A stretch of DNA of 14,438 nt from Paracoccaceae bacterium (GTDB lineage Bacteria; Pseudomonadota; Alphaproteobacteria; Rhodobacterales; Rhodobacteraceae). Below are positions 1 through 7,328 of the stretch, in pieces. The stretch is taken from positions 1 through 14,438 of the forward strand of contig WFUK01000267.1 of assembly GCA_015485015.1 (NCBI GenBank). The letters run 5' to 3'. Under the pieces are notes generated by a model. It saw only the letters and a list, made by a program, of their open reading frames with translations. It was not told where the DNA came from and ran no database searches. The translations under genes and the position numbers were made by a program. Numbering within the stretch: position 1 is the first letter of the stretch; every line of letters begins with the position of its first letter.

Positions 1-20
1 CAGATGTGTATAAGAGACAG
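1..20. other. Tn5/Nextera sequencing adapter, not genomic
   Basis: Bases 2-20 match exactly the 19-base Tn5 mosaic end used in Nextera tagmentation libraries (AGATGTGTATAAGAGACAG). The preceding C is what stands before the mosaic end in the Read 1 adapter; the Read 2 adapter would give G. Genome sequence therefore begins at 21. Read through, the adapter adds a false N-terminus MCIRDR to the truncated first gene, a known contaminant peptide in assembled protein sets. Confidence 0.97.
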
Positions 21-21
21 A

Positions 22-276
22 ACCGGCTCCGAGCCGCCGCCCAAGCATATCTTGAATGCTCCCACCGCGATGATGAAAGATCAGGGATATGGCGACGGTT
101 ACCAATATGACCATGATGCCGAGGACGGATTTTCGGGCCAGAATTACTTTCCCGAAACCATGAAGCGCGGGATATATTACCTGCCCGTTGAGCGCGGCCA
201 TGAGCGCGAGCTTAAAAAACGACTCGACTATTTTGCCCGTTTGCGTGACAAGCGCGGCAAAGAAAAGGGGGCGTGA
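22..276 (+). CDS. rarA: RarA (MgsA) recombination factor, C-terminal fragment
   Basis: This is the C-terminal 84 codons of replication-associated recombination protein A, a AAA+ clamp-loader-like ATPase acting at stalled replication forks. The visible part carries the end-of-protein signature of the family: PPKHILNAPTAMMKDQGYG, then GYQYDHD, FSGQNYFPE, and a Y-LPVERG-E-E--KRL tail. The AAA+ core (Walker A and B) lies off the contig. The apparent ATG at position 4 is in adapter sequence, so the gene is truncated by the contig edge and not by mutation. Its stop TGA (274-276) shares a base with the likely crcB start, which suggests translational coupling. Identity rests on motif recall; confidence is good because the tail is distinctive. 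Confidence 0.85.
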   Translation, partial: TGSEPPPKHILNAPTAMMKDQGYGDGYQYDHDAEDGFSGQNYFPETMKRGIYYLPVERGHERELKKRLDYFARLRDKRGKEKGA

Positions 277-656
277 TGCCGGTATTATTACAAGTTGCCT
301 TGGGCGGGGCCATCGGGGCCGCGCTGCGCTATGCCAGTGGCGGTGTAGCCATGCGCTTGCTCGGCAGCGGCTTTCCTTACGGCACGATGTTTGTCAATAT
401 TCTCGGCTCTTTCATCATGGGCTTTGCCGCCTTTTATATGCTAGAGCGCATGGATGGCAGTTTTGGCCGCTATGCACCATTTCTGATGACAGGCGTGCTT
501 GGCGGCTTCACTACCTTTTCGGCCTTTTCGCTAGACGCGGTGTTCTTGATCGAGCGCGGTCGTTTTTTGGCGGCGGTAATTTATATGGGCGGCTCGGTCG
601 CCTTTGCTATGCTGGCGCTTTTGCTTGGCATGGCCCTTGCGAGGAGCCTCACATGA
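276..656 (+). CDS. crcB: CrcB/FluC fluoride channel
   Basis: A 126-residue inner-membrane protein of the CrcB/Fluc family, small dual-topology dimers that export fluoride passively and protect enolase and pyrophosphatase. Four hydrophobic segments are visible, with the family signatures GGAIGAALRY near the N-terminus, GTMFVNILGSFIMG in helix 2 (conserved Asn) and the GGFTTFSAFSLD stretch in helix 3 that holds the Phe residues lining the ion path. Length is normal. ATG at 276 is chosen because it overlaps the rarA stop as TGATG; a GTG one codon earlier (273) is also possible. The stop overlaps the rluC start as ATGA. I see no fluoride riboswitch upstream, as expected for a gene inside an operon. 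Confidence 0.93.
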   Translation: MPVLLQVALGGAIGAALRYASGGVAMRLLGSGFPYGTMFVNILGSFIMGFAAFYMLERMDGSFGRYAPFLMTGVLGGFTTFSAFSLDAVFLIERGRFLAAVIYMGGSVAFAMLALLLGMALARSLT

Positions 657-1696
657 GCGGCGTGCAAAACCTGACGGTAGATGAAGATGGCCAAGACCAG
701 CGCCTGGATCGCTGGTTCAAGCGGATGTTCCCGCATATTTCGCAAGGGCGGATTGAAAAGCTCTGCCGCAAGGGCGAAATTCGGGTGGAAAAAGGGCGGG
801 TAAAGCCGGCCACGCGGCTGGAAACCGGGCAGAATGTGCGGGTGCCGCCGCTGCCCGATGCCGAGCATCTGCGCGAGCGCAATATTGCCGTGATTACCGA
901 TGCGGATCGGGAGATGATCCAGAATTCGGTGCTGTTCAAGGACGAGCATTTTATTGTCATTAACAAACCTGCGGGCCTGCCAACCCAAGGCGGAACGGGG
1001 CATGATATCCACGTGGATATGCTGGCCGAGGAGCTGAAATTCGGCGAAGAGAAAAAGCCAAAGCTGGTGCATCGGCTCGATAAGGATACCTCGGGTGTTT
1101 TGCTGCTGGCCCGCAATGGCCGCGCGGCCAAGGCGCTGGCCAAAGCCTTGCAGGACCGCGAAACCCGCAAGGTATATTGGGCGCTGGTTGCGGGGCGCTT
1201 GCCCGAGCGGGTAGGGACCATTCAGTATGGCCTGATCAAAGCCTCGGGCCACGGGCCGCACGGGGCGGGGGAAAAGATGCATTGCGTTCACCCGAATGAA
1301 GTAGACAGCACGCCCGGCGCCAAGCGGGCCACAACGGATTATGCGGTGATCGAGAATATCGGCACCCGCGCTACGTGGGTCGGGCTTGTGCCGGTCACGG
1401 GCCGCACCCACCAATTGCGGGCGCATATGGCTGAAATCGGCTGCCCGATTGTGGGGGATGGCAAATATGGCGGCAGCAGCCAGAGCAATGATGGCGAGGG
1501 CTGGGGGGCGAAAATCGGTGGGGATATCAGCCGCAAAATGCACCTGCACGCGCGCTCGATCGGCTTTGTGCATCCCTTCAGCAAAAAAGAGATGTTTTTC
1601 GAGGCCCCGCTGCCCGAGCATATGGCCCGCAGCTGGGACCTGTTTGGCTGGAATCTGAAATGGGCCCCCAAAGATCCGTTTGCGATATTTGAATGA
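653..1696 (+). CDS. rluC: RluC-type 23S rRNA pseudouridine synthase
   Basis: A 347-residue RluA-family enzyme that converts specific uridines of 23S rRNA to pseudouridine in the cytoplasm. An N-terminal S4-like RNA-binding domain (about residues 15-65, RLDRWFKRMFPHISQGRIEK) is followed by the catalytic domain. The family motif HRLDKDTSG is at 140-148 with catalytic Asp143; NKPAGLPTQGG (104-114) and the GRTHQLRAHM...GDGKYGG block are also present. The ATG at 653 overlaps the crcB stop by four bases (ATGA), and the S4 domain begins soon after it. A longer open frame runs upstream through crcB, but that part is a shadow. RluC (positions 955/2504/2580 in E. coli numbering) is the usual name for this S4-containing type; the exact target uridines are inferred. 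Confidence 0.92.
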   Translation: MSGVQNLTVDEDGQDQRLDRWFKRMFPHISQGRIEKLCRKGEIRVEKGRVKPATRLETGQNVRVPPLPDAEHLRERNIAVITDADREMIQNSVLFKDEHFIVINKPAGLPTQGGTGHDIHVDMLAEELKFGEEKKPKLVHRLDKDTSGVLLLARNGRAAKALAKALQDRETRKVYWALVAGRLPERVGTIQYGLIKASGHGPHGAGEKMHCVHPNEVDSTPGAKRATTDYAVIENIGTRATWVGLVPVTGRTHQLRAHMAEIGCPIVGDGKYGGSSQSNDGEGWGAKIGGDISRKMHLHARSIGFVHPFSKKEMFFEAPLPEHMARSWDLFGWNLKWAPKDPFAIFE

Positions 1697-2364
1697 ATGA
1701 TTTGAAGCTGGTCATATTTGATATGGATGGCACCCTGATCGATAGTCAGGATTTCATCCTGATGGCGATGCGCTATGCGTTTGAAAAGGCGGGGCATCCG
1801 CCGCCACGCAAGGCGGATGTGCTTTCAATCGTTGGCCTTTCACTGGATGCTGCGGTGGAGGTGCTGCTGCCTGATTTGGACACGGCAGAGAATAAGCGCA
1901 CGGTTGATCTTTATCGCCACAGCTTTATCGAGCTGCGGGAAAAGCTGGGCGGCGAGGCGAAAATGCCGCTTTATCCGGGCGCACTGGAGGCTTTGGAGCG
2001 GCTTCATGCTGTGGATGAAATCCTGCTCGGTGTGGCCACGGGCAAGGCACGGCGCGGGCTGGATCATGCTTATCATGCCCATGATATTGGCCGGTTTTTT
2101 GTAACCTCGCAAACGGCGGATCATCATCCCAGCAAGCCGCACCCTTCGATGCTGCATCAGGCGCTGAAGGATACCGGTGTGGAAGCGGCGCGGGCGGTGA
2201 TGGTTGGCGATACCGAGTTTGACATGGAAATGGGCCGCGCGGCGGGGTTCAAGACCATCGGGGTGAGCTGGGGTTACCACCCCATTATCCGTCTCGGGGC
2301 GGCGGATGTGATTATTGACGATTTTGCGGCGCTTGACGGGGCGCTGGCCGAAATGTGGAGCTAG
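1693..2364 (+). CDS. HAD-IA hydrolase, phosphoglycolate phosphatase-like
   Basis: A 223-residue haloacid-dehalogenase-superfamily phosphatase, probably cytoplasmic. All four HAD motifs are intact: motif I FDMDGT with nucleophile Asp10 and general acid Asp12; motif II Thr116 in GVATGKARRG; motif III Lys148 in SKPHPS; motif IV GDTEFDMEM with Asp173 and Asp177. The helical cap between motif I and motif II places it in the HAD-IA/Gph-like group. The substrate cannot be read from sequence; phosphoglycolate or another small phosphate ester is a family-level guess. The start ATG overlaps the rluC stop (ATGA), so it is coupled to the rRNA-modification gene. The ATP12 gene follows after three bases. 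Confidence 0.9.
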   Translation: MNDLKLVIFDMDGTLIDSQDFILMAMRYAFEKAGHPPPRKADVLSIVGLSLDAAVEVLLPDLDTAENKRTVDLYRHSFIELREKLGGEAKMPLYPGALEALERLHAVDEILLGVATGKARRGLDHAYHAHDIGRFFVTSQTADHHPSKPHPSMLHQALKDTGVEAARAVMVGDTEFDMEMGRAAGFKTIGVSWGYHPIIRLGAADVIIDDFAALDGALAEMWS

Positions 2365-2367
2365 GCG

Positions 2368-3069
2368 ATGGCATTTGAACTAAAGCGGTTTTGGCAGCAG
2401 GCCCATGTGCGAAAACTGGAGGGCGGCTATACGGTCACCCTTGATGAGCGCCCGCTGAAAACCCCGATGAAGCGGCCGTTGATCCTGCCATCCGAGGCGC
2501 TGGCGGCTGAAATATCGGCGGAATGGCAGCGGGTGGAGGGCGAGGTGGATCACGCCAAAATGCCCTATACCCAATTCGCCCATGCCGGGCTGGATCAGGC
2601 CGTGGATGAGCGCGCCGAAATCGCCGCCAAGATCGCGCTATATGGCGAGACCGATCTGCTATGCTACCGGGCAGACACACCGCACGAATTGCAAAAACGG
2701 CAGGCCGAGGCATGGGACCCGATTTTGCAATGGTGCGCCGAGGAACTGGATGCGCCGCTAAAAGCCACCAAAGGGATTGTGCATTTGGCGCAGCCCGAGG
2801 CGAGCTTGCAGGCGCTATCAAAGCAGGTGCAACCCTATCAGGGCTTTGCGCTAAAGGCGCTCTATGACTGGGTTACGATCTCTGGCTCGCTGGTTTTGGG
2901 GCTGGCTGTGGCGCACGGGCGGCTTACGGCAGACGAGGCTTGGACGCTGTCCCGGGTAGATGAAAACTGGCAGGAAGAGCAATGGGGCGTGGATGACGAG
3001 GCGCAAAAGCTGGCCCAGTCAAAACAGGATACATTTCTTTTGGTTGAGCGGGCCTTGGGGCTTATCTAG
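2368..3069 (+). CDS. ATP12-family F1-ATPase assembly chaperone
   Basis: A 233-residue member of the ATP12 family. In mitochondria ATP12 binds the free F1 alpha subunit until it assembles with beta; alphaproteobacteria carry the homologue and are thought to use it similarly. Visible family features are the N-terminal FWQQAHV...GGYTVTLDERPLKTP strand pair, the YGETDLLCYRAD block, and the C-terminal acidic/aromatic signature (DENWQEEQWGVDDEA), close to the conserved E-xQxxQWGxDxEA of the family. The ATG at 2368 is three bases after the HAD stop, with a GGAG inside the preceding gene's end. It is the last gene of the operon. The final codons take part in a near-exact 22-base direct repeat with sequence just past the stop (see separate entry). 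Confidence 0.9.
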   Translation: MAFELKRFWQQAHVRKLEGGYTVTLDERPLKTPMKRPLILPSEALAAEISAEWQRVEGEVDHAKMPYTQFAHAGLDQAVDERAEIAAKIALYGETDLLCYRADTPHELQKRQAEAWDPILQWCAEELDAPLKATKGIVHLAQPEASLQALSKQVQPYQGFALKALYDWVTISGSLVLGLAVAHGRLTADEAWTLSRVDENWQEEQWGVDDEAQKLAQSKQDTFLLVERALGLI

Positions 3070-3092
3070 CCCTTTGGTTGCGCGGGCCTTGG
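3037..3092 (+). repeat. Imperfect 22-base direct repeat spanning the ATP12 stop
   Basis: Positions 3037-3058 and 3071-3092 match at 20 of 22 bases (common core TTTGGTTG-GCGGGCCTTGG) with a 34-base period. The first copy encodes the ATP12 C-terminal LLVERALG; the second lies after the stop codon at 3067-3069. It looks like a slippage or unequal duplication of the gene's end that left a non-coding remnant. Confidence 0.85.
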
Positions 3093-3530
3093 TCTTGATT
3101 CATGCAAATTGCGGGCGGTTTTTGACGGCTTTGATAACCGGTGATGGTTTTCAGCGCGATTTGGCGGTTTTGGACAGGTTTCAGCACCGGATTTACAAAA
3201 AAACATAAAATATGTTGCGCCGGTAGTGGGCGAATCAAGGCCGGAGCGTTGCGGAATCTGGCCGATCGAGCGGTGATTCAGTAAAACAAGGTATCGAATA
3301 TTGACCTAATATGCCAATGCATACCACGCAAGCAGGACGTTGCGCGCAATGGATTGATTTTGGATCAACATGATTCGTATGACGGGAAGGAATGCTTTGC
3401 TTCCATGATGGCTTGAGCGTGCAGAAGGGGTTGTTCTATGATTGTTCTGTGCGGAAGGGCGGATTGGCGGCGAAAGCGCGGTGTTTAATGTAAGCCCTAC
3501 TGTCCTAATGTATGTTTTCTGAATGACCTC

Positions 3531-3560
3531 TTGACCTGCGCGCTCTGAATTGTTCAAAAT
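3531..3560 (+). promoter_or_regulatory. Candidate sigma-70 promoter for bztA
   Basis: TTGACC (3531-3536) followed after 18 bases by CAAAAT (3555-3560) gives a 5/6 match at -35 and 4/6 at -10. It would give a leader of roughly 90 bases containing two short hairpins before the bztA ribosome-binding site. The -35 overlaps a repeated TGACCT. The match is modest and other starts are possible. Confidence 0.35.
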
Positions 3561-3623
3561 CGCGTGTCTGCCCGTTCGGGCCGCACAACTCAAAATTTGA
3601 TTCTGGCAATCGTTGCGAGAATC

Positions 3624-3639
3624 TCCCGAAACTTCGGGA
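3624..3639 (+). promoter_or_regulatory. Hairpin just upstream of the bztA ribosome-binding site
   Basis: TCCCGA (3624-3629) pairs with TCGGGA (3634-3639) around the loop AACT. The stem ends five bases before the strong Shine-Dalgarno AGGAAGAGG (3645-3653 region), so it leaves the site open. It could act as a 5' stabiliser of an abundant mRNA or as a small control element; function is inferred. Confidence 0.4.
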
Positions 3640-3657
3640 CCACAGGAAGAGGTAAAA

Positions 3658-4674
3658 ATGAAAAAATCCGTACTACTAGGCACAATCGCTGCTGTTGGCG
3701 TTATGGCCGGTGTTGCTTCGGCTGGCACCCTTGATGACGTTAAAGCAAACGGCGTTCTGAAATGTGGCGTTTCGACCGGTCTCGTGGGCTTTGCTGCTCC
3801 AGACGCAAACGGCAACTGGGAAGGCTTTGATGTTGGCATCTGCCGCGCTGTAGCCGCTGCTGTATTGGGCGACTCTGACGCTGTTCAGTTTGTTCCGCTT
3901 TCTTCTAAAGTGCGCTTCACCGCGTTGTCTTCAGGCGAAATCGACATGCTGGCCCGTAACACCACATGGACCTTCAGCCGCGACGTTGACCTTGGTTTCA
4001 CCTTTACCGGTGTAAACTACTATGATGGCCAAGGCTTCATGGTTCGCAAAGATCTGGGTGTAGCTTCCGCTACCGAACTGGACGGCGCAACCATCTGTAT
4101 CACAACCGGTACAACAACAGAGCTGAACCTCGCTGACTATTTCCGTGTAAACGGCATGTCCTATGAGCCAGTGCCAATCGAAACCAATGCTGAAGCTCAG
4201 CAGCAGTATCTGTCCGGCGCATGTGATGTTTTCACCACAGACGCATCGGCACTTGCCGCGACACGTGCAACCTTCGAAAATCCTGACGAGCATATGCTTC
4301 TGCCGGAAATCGTATCCAAAGAGCCACTCGGCCCGCTGGTACGTGAAGGCGATGAGCCATGGGGCGATATCGTTCGCTGGACTCTGAACGCACTGATCAC
4401 AGCCGAAGAGCTGGGTGTAACCCAAGCCAATGTTGCCGAAATGGCAAAAGGCACCGACAACCCTGAAATCAACCGTATGCTCGGCTCCGAGGGTGACCTT
4501 GGCGGCATGCTCGGCCTTGATTCTGACTGGGCAGTACGTGTGATTGCTGCTGGCGGTAACTACGGTGAGCTGTTTGAAAGCAACATCGGTGAAACCAGCG
4601 TTATCGGCCTCTCGCGCGGGTTGAACGCGCTTTGGACCCAAGGTGGTCTGATCTACACACCTCCTTTCCGCTAG
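3658..4674 (+). CDS. bztA: Periplasmic amino-acid-binding protein BztA/AapJ
   Basis: A 338-residue periplasmic binding protein of the polar amino-acid family (SBP family 3) that delivers glutamate, glutamine, aspartate, asparagine or other L-amino acids to the BztBC/AapQM permease. A Sec signal peptide (MKKSVLLGTIAAVGVMAGVASA) ends with an ASA cleavage site after about residue 22; there is no lipobox, so the protein is soluble. Typical AapJ features are VKANGVLKCGVS at the mature N-terminus, WEGFDVGICRAVAAAV, SGEIDMLARNTTWT and the C-terminal tail ending in TPPFR. ATG at 3658 is chosen over an in-frame upstream start at 3613 because it directly precedes the signal peptide and has the Shine-Dalgarno AGGAAGAGG about six bases before it. 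It is richer in A/T-ending codons than the operon to its left, which may reflect high expression. Bzt and Aap cannot be told apart from this protein alone. Confidence 0.95.
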   Translation: MKKSVLLGTIAAVGVMAGVASAGTLDDVKANGVLKCGVSTGLVGFAAPDANGNWEGFDVGICRAVAAAVLGDSDAVQFVPLSSKVRFTALSSGEIDMLARNTTWTFSRDVDLGFTFTGVNYYDGQGFMVRKDLGVASATELDGATICITTGTTTELNLADYFRVNGMSYEPVPIETNAEAQQQYLSGACDVFTTDASALAATRATFENPDEHMLLPEIVSKEPLGPLVREGDEPWGDIVRWTLNALITAEELGVTQANVAEMAKGTDNPEINRMLGSEGDLGGMLGLDSDWAVRVIAAGGNYGELFESNIGETSVIGLSRGLNALWTQGGLIYTPPFR

Positions 4675-4691
4675 GATCGAGAGGTAAAATT

Positions 4692-4720
4692 AAGGGCGCA
4701 TCTTCGGATGCGCCCTTTTT
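4692..4720 (+). terminator. Intrinsic terminator with UUCG loop between bztA and bztB
   Basis: A perfect 11-bp stem, 4692-4702 pairing with 4707-4717, is closed by the extra-stable C(UUCG)G tetraloop and runs into T5 (4716-4720). It starts 17 bases after the bztA stop. This is a textbook Rho-independent terminator inside the transporter operon, expected to end most transcripts after the binding protein and let a fraction continue to the permease and ATPase genes. Confidence 0.93.
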
Positions 4721-4814
4721 CTGCTATAAGTTAACAAATTGTATCCTGCGCGCAGGGGCGGAAAAAACCACCCCGCAACAGCGCTGATATTCCAACCTCA
4801 GGAGGGGGAGCGCC

Positions 4815-6032
4815 ATGGCTATGGCCGACCAACCCGCAGGCAAGTCATTCCGGCTTAGCATGCTGTTATACGATACCCGTTATCGTTCTATTACCATTCA
4901 AGTTATCATGCTCGCCTTGTTTGCATATGGTGTATATTGGCTGCTTGGCAACATGTATTCCAACCTGGATGATCTTGGTAAAAAGCCGGATTTTTCTTTC
5001 CTATCCACGCCGGCCGGTTATGACATTAACCAGCGCCTGATAGAATATACCTCGCAAAGCACCAATGGTCGTGCATGGCTTGTGGGGCTGCTCAACACCT
5101 TGCTTGTGGCCTTTCTGGGCTGCATATTGGCAACTATTATCGGGGTGTCGGTCGGGGTTATGCGCCTGTCAAAAAACTGGATCGTTGCGCGCTTGATGAC
5201 CGTTTATATCGAGATATTCCGTAATATCCCGGTGCTGATCATCATCGTGTTTGCGATGTCGATCTTTATCAAATTCTTCCCGCAGCCAAAAGCGTTTCGC
5301 GGAGACGATGCGACCGCCAGCATGTATTTGTGGGATAGTGTCGCGCTGACAAACCGGGGTTGGTATATCCCCAAGCCGATTTTTGAAAATGGCTCGATGA
5401 TTGTTGTTGTAACTTTCCTTCTGTCGATTTTGGGTATTTTCATTTTTGGTAAATGGGCGAAGAAGCGTCAGGAAGCTACGGGCGACATTCTGCCGACCTT
5501 CTGGATCAAGCTTGCGATATTCTTTTTGCCAGCCGTGGTGGTCTATTTTATCATGGGTCAGCCGATTGGGCTGGAGCAACCAGAGCTTAAGGGCTTTAAT
5601 TTCAAGGGCGGCATTCATATGCGGAACTCCCTGATCTCCTTATGGCTGGCGCTTTCGCTCTATACTGCGGCATTTATTGCCGAGGCTGTGCGTGCCGGGA
5701 TTATGGCGATCGATAAAGGCCAGACAGAGGCTGCGGCCGCTTTGGGCTTGCGCCCCAAACGGGTGATGAACCTTGTGGTGCTGCCTCAGGCTCTTCGCGT
5801 GATCATTCCGCCACTTATTTCGCAATATCTTAACCTCACCAAAAACTCGTCATTGGCGATTGCGGTGGGATATATGGATTTGACCGGCACTTTGGGGGGC
5901 ATCACGCTCAACCAGACCGGCCGTGCGCTTGAAAGTATCTTGTTGCTGATGATCACGTATCTGGCAATCTCGCTGTCGATTTCGATGGTGATGAATGTTT
6001 ATAACAACTCAGTTAAGCTGAAGGAGCGGTGA
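4815..6032 (+). CDS. bztB: Amino-acid ABC transporter permease BztB/AapQ
   Basis: A 405-residue inner-membrane permease of the HisM/GlnP-type (BPD_transp_1) family, longer than simple His/Gln permeases as expected for BztB/AapQ. One membrane segment lies at about 26-45, followed by a periplasmic stretch, then the core begins with WLVGLLNTLLVAFLGCILAT (about 88-107). A long insert around 153-195 and an extra hydrophobic pair (about 195-250) separate it from the second half. The cytoplasmic EAA loop that docks on the ATPase is clear at about 290-318 (EAVRAGIMAIDKGQTEAA-ALG). A strong Shine-Dalgarno AGGAGGGGG sits just before the ATG at 4815; a second ATG two codons on (4821) is possible. The gene has its own strong ribosome site after the terminator, and its stop is one base from the next gene. 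Confidence 0.94.
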   Translation: MAMADQPAGKSFRLSMLLYDTRYRSITIQVIMLALFAYGVYWLLGNMYSNLDDLGKKPDFSFLSTPAGYDINQRLIEYTSQSTNGRAWLVGLLNTLLVAFLGCILATIIGVSVGVMRLSKNWIVARLMTVYIEIFRNIPVLIIIVFAMSIFIKFFPQPKAFRGDDATASMYLWDSVALTNRGWYIPKPIFENGSMIVVVTFLLSILGIFIFGKWAKKRQEATGDILPTFWIKLAIFFLPAVVVYFIMGQPIGLEQPELKGFNFKGGIHMRNSLISLWLALSLYTAAFIAEAVRAGIMAIDKGQTEAAAALGLRPKRVMNLVVLPQALRVIIPPLISQYLNLTKNSSLAIAVGYMDLTGTLGGITLNQTGRALESILLLMITYLAISLSISMVMNVYNNSVKLKER

Positions 6033-6033
6033 T

Positions 6034-7314
6034 ATGAAAATGGAACCATTTGTCCGCACCGAAATGCTGTCGGAGCAGCCTGCCCCTCTTGGGGAAACCG
6101 GTGTGCTGAAATGGATGCGTGAAAACCTGTTTTCAAGCATCCTCAATTCGATCATTAGTATTCTTGCATTGGTTGCGATAATATTGGCATTTATGGTGTT
6201 GATGTCCTGGGCGATGCAGCCCTCATGGGCCTCGACCTCACTGAGCCAATGTCAGGATGATCCTGCTATTACAGGGGCTTGTTGGGGGGTTATCAATAAC
6301 CGCTTCAACCAGCTTATGTTCGGGTTTTACCCGCGTGTAGAGCAATGGCGGCCCACGCTGGCCTTTATCCTGATGCTGGTTGCCGTTGCGCCGGTATTGT
6401 TTAACAATCTACCCCGTAAAATGATGTGGTTTTCGGTTGTCTATCCATTTTTGGCGGTGATCCTGCTTTGGGGTGGCACCATCTGGGGGCCGCTTCTGGT
6501 CTTGGCCGGTTTTGCCATTGGCTTTATCCTTTTCAAGGTATTGTTTGGCATTGTCGGAAATCTCGCTGCCATGCTTATCGCTGTATTCGCGACCCTTCTT
6601 TGGTGGCTTTATGGCGTGTCTATGGTGGCGGAGGTTTTGTCCGGTATTATCCCGATTGGTCTGGAGCCGATTGAATCCTCCAAGTTTGGCGGGTTTATGC
6701 TTTCGATCACCATCGGGGTTTCGGGTATTGCGCTGTCGCTGCCAATCGGCATTATGCTGGCTCTTGGCCGGCAATCCGACATGTTCATCATCAAAACCCT
6801 AAGCGTGGGCTTTATCGAGCTTATCCGTGGCGTGCCACTGATTACCCTGCTCTTTGTGGCTTCGGTTCTGCTCAACTTCTTCCTCCCGCCGGGAACGGAT
6901 TTTGACCTCATCCTGCGCGTTATCATCATGGTAACGATCTTTGCCTCAGCCTATATGGCCGAGGTGATCCGGGGTGGTTTGGCGGCTTTGCCGTCCGGGC
7001 AATACGAGGCAGCGGATGCGCTGGGGCTGGATTATTGGCAATCCATGCGCCTGATCATCATGCCGCAAGCTCTCAAAATCTCGATCCCCGGGATTGTGGG
7101 TAACTTCATCGGCCTGTTTAAGGATACCACGTTGGTATCTATCATCGGCTTGCTTGATCCGGTTGGTCTTATCGTGACCATTCAGGGTTCTTCAGATTGG
7201 AACGGGATTGTCTGGGAGCTGTTCTTGTTCGTTGCCATGATGTTCTGGATATTCACTTTCACCATGTCACGGTACTCAATGTATCTTGAGAACAAACTCA
7301 AGACCACACACTAA
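6034..7314 (+). CDS. bztC: Amino-acid ABC transporter permease BztC/AapM
   Basis: A 426-residue partner permease of BztB/AapQ. The N-terminal tail (1-35) is followed by a membrane segment (about 38-60), a Cys-containing periplasmic region (61-105, Cys73 and Cys83), and four or so hydrophobic segments (about 108-205). The conserved transport core begins near 220 ([20 protein letters not shown]) and includes [15 protein letters not shown] and the EAA loop at about 310-336 ([20 protein letters not shown]). The C-terminus [13 protein letters not shown] is typical of AapM. AAGGAG at 6021-6026, seven bases before the ATG, lies within the end of bztB, and the genes are one base apart, so translation is likely coupled. 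The extended hydrophobic N-terminal half marks the Bzt/Aap subfamily and exceeds the minimal five-helix permease. Confidence 0.93.
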   Translation: MKMEPFVRTEMLSEQPAPLGETGVLKWMRENLFSSILNSIISILALVAIILAFMVLMSWAMQPSWASTSLSQCQDDPAITGACWGVINNRFNQLMFGFYPRVEQWRPTLAFILMLVAVAPVLFNNLPRKMMWFSVVYPFLAVILLWGGTIWGPLLVLAGFAIGFILFKVLFGIVGNLAAMLIAVFATLLWWLYGVSMVAEVLSGIIPIGLEPIESSKFGGFMLSITIGVSGIALSLPIGIMLALGRQSDMFIIKTLSVGFIELIRGVPLITLLFVASVLLNFFLPPGTDFDLILRVIIMVTIFASAYMAEVIRGGLAALPSGQYEAADALGLDYWQSMRLIIMPQALKISIPGIVGNFIGLFKDTTLVSIIGLLDPVGLIVTIQGSSDWNGIVWELFLFVAMMFWIFTFTMSRYSMYLENKLKTTH

Positions 7315-7328
7315 CAGGGAGCATAAAA

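Larger units (their letters stand above)
3070..3657 (+). promoter_or_regulatory. 588-base non-coding leader upstream of bztA
   Basis: No convincing gene is seen; open frames here are extensions or shadows of neighbours. The stretch is less GC-rich than the coding DNA on its left. It holds an inverted pair CCGGTG/CACCGG (3138-3143 and 3185-3190) enclosing two similar GGTTTtCAGC tracts, a dyad TTGAT-TTTGG-ATCAA (3354-3368), a direct repeat of TGACCT (3524-3529 and 3532-3537), and two short GC hairpins near the gene (3570-3581 and 3624-3639). This is where the amino-acid transporter's promoter and any nitrogen-responsive control must lie. I cannot assign a regulator. Confidence 0.6.

Noticed and set aside
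4..276. A complete 90-residue protein starting with MCIRDR
   Set aside because: The start codon lies in Tn5/Nextera adapter sequence; the rest is the C-terminus of RarA cut by the contig edge.
581..1797. Long minus-strand frames antisense to rluC
   Set aside because: They mirror a well-supported coding gene in GC-rich DNA, have no ribosome site and show no recognisable domain.
3603..3617. Sigma-54 promoter (CTGGCA...TTGCG) before bztA
   Set aside because: The GG and GC elements are 10 bases apart start to start; the -24/-12 geometry requires 12, so the spacing does not fit.
3306..3839. Minus-strand open frame of 177 codons overlapping the bztA start
   Set aside because: It runs antisense through the bztA signal peptide, is low in complexity and shows no known motif; it is a shadow frame.
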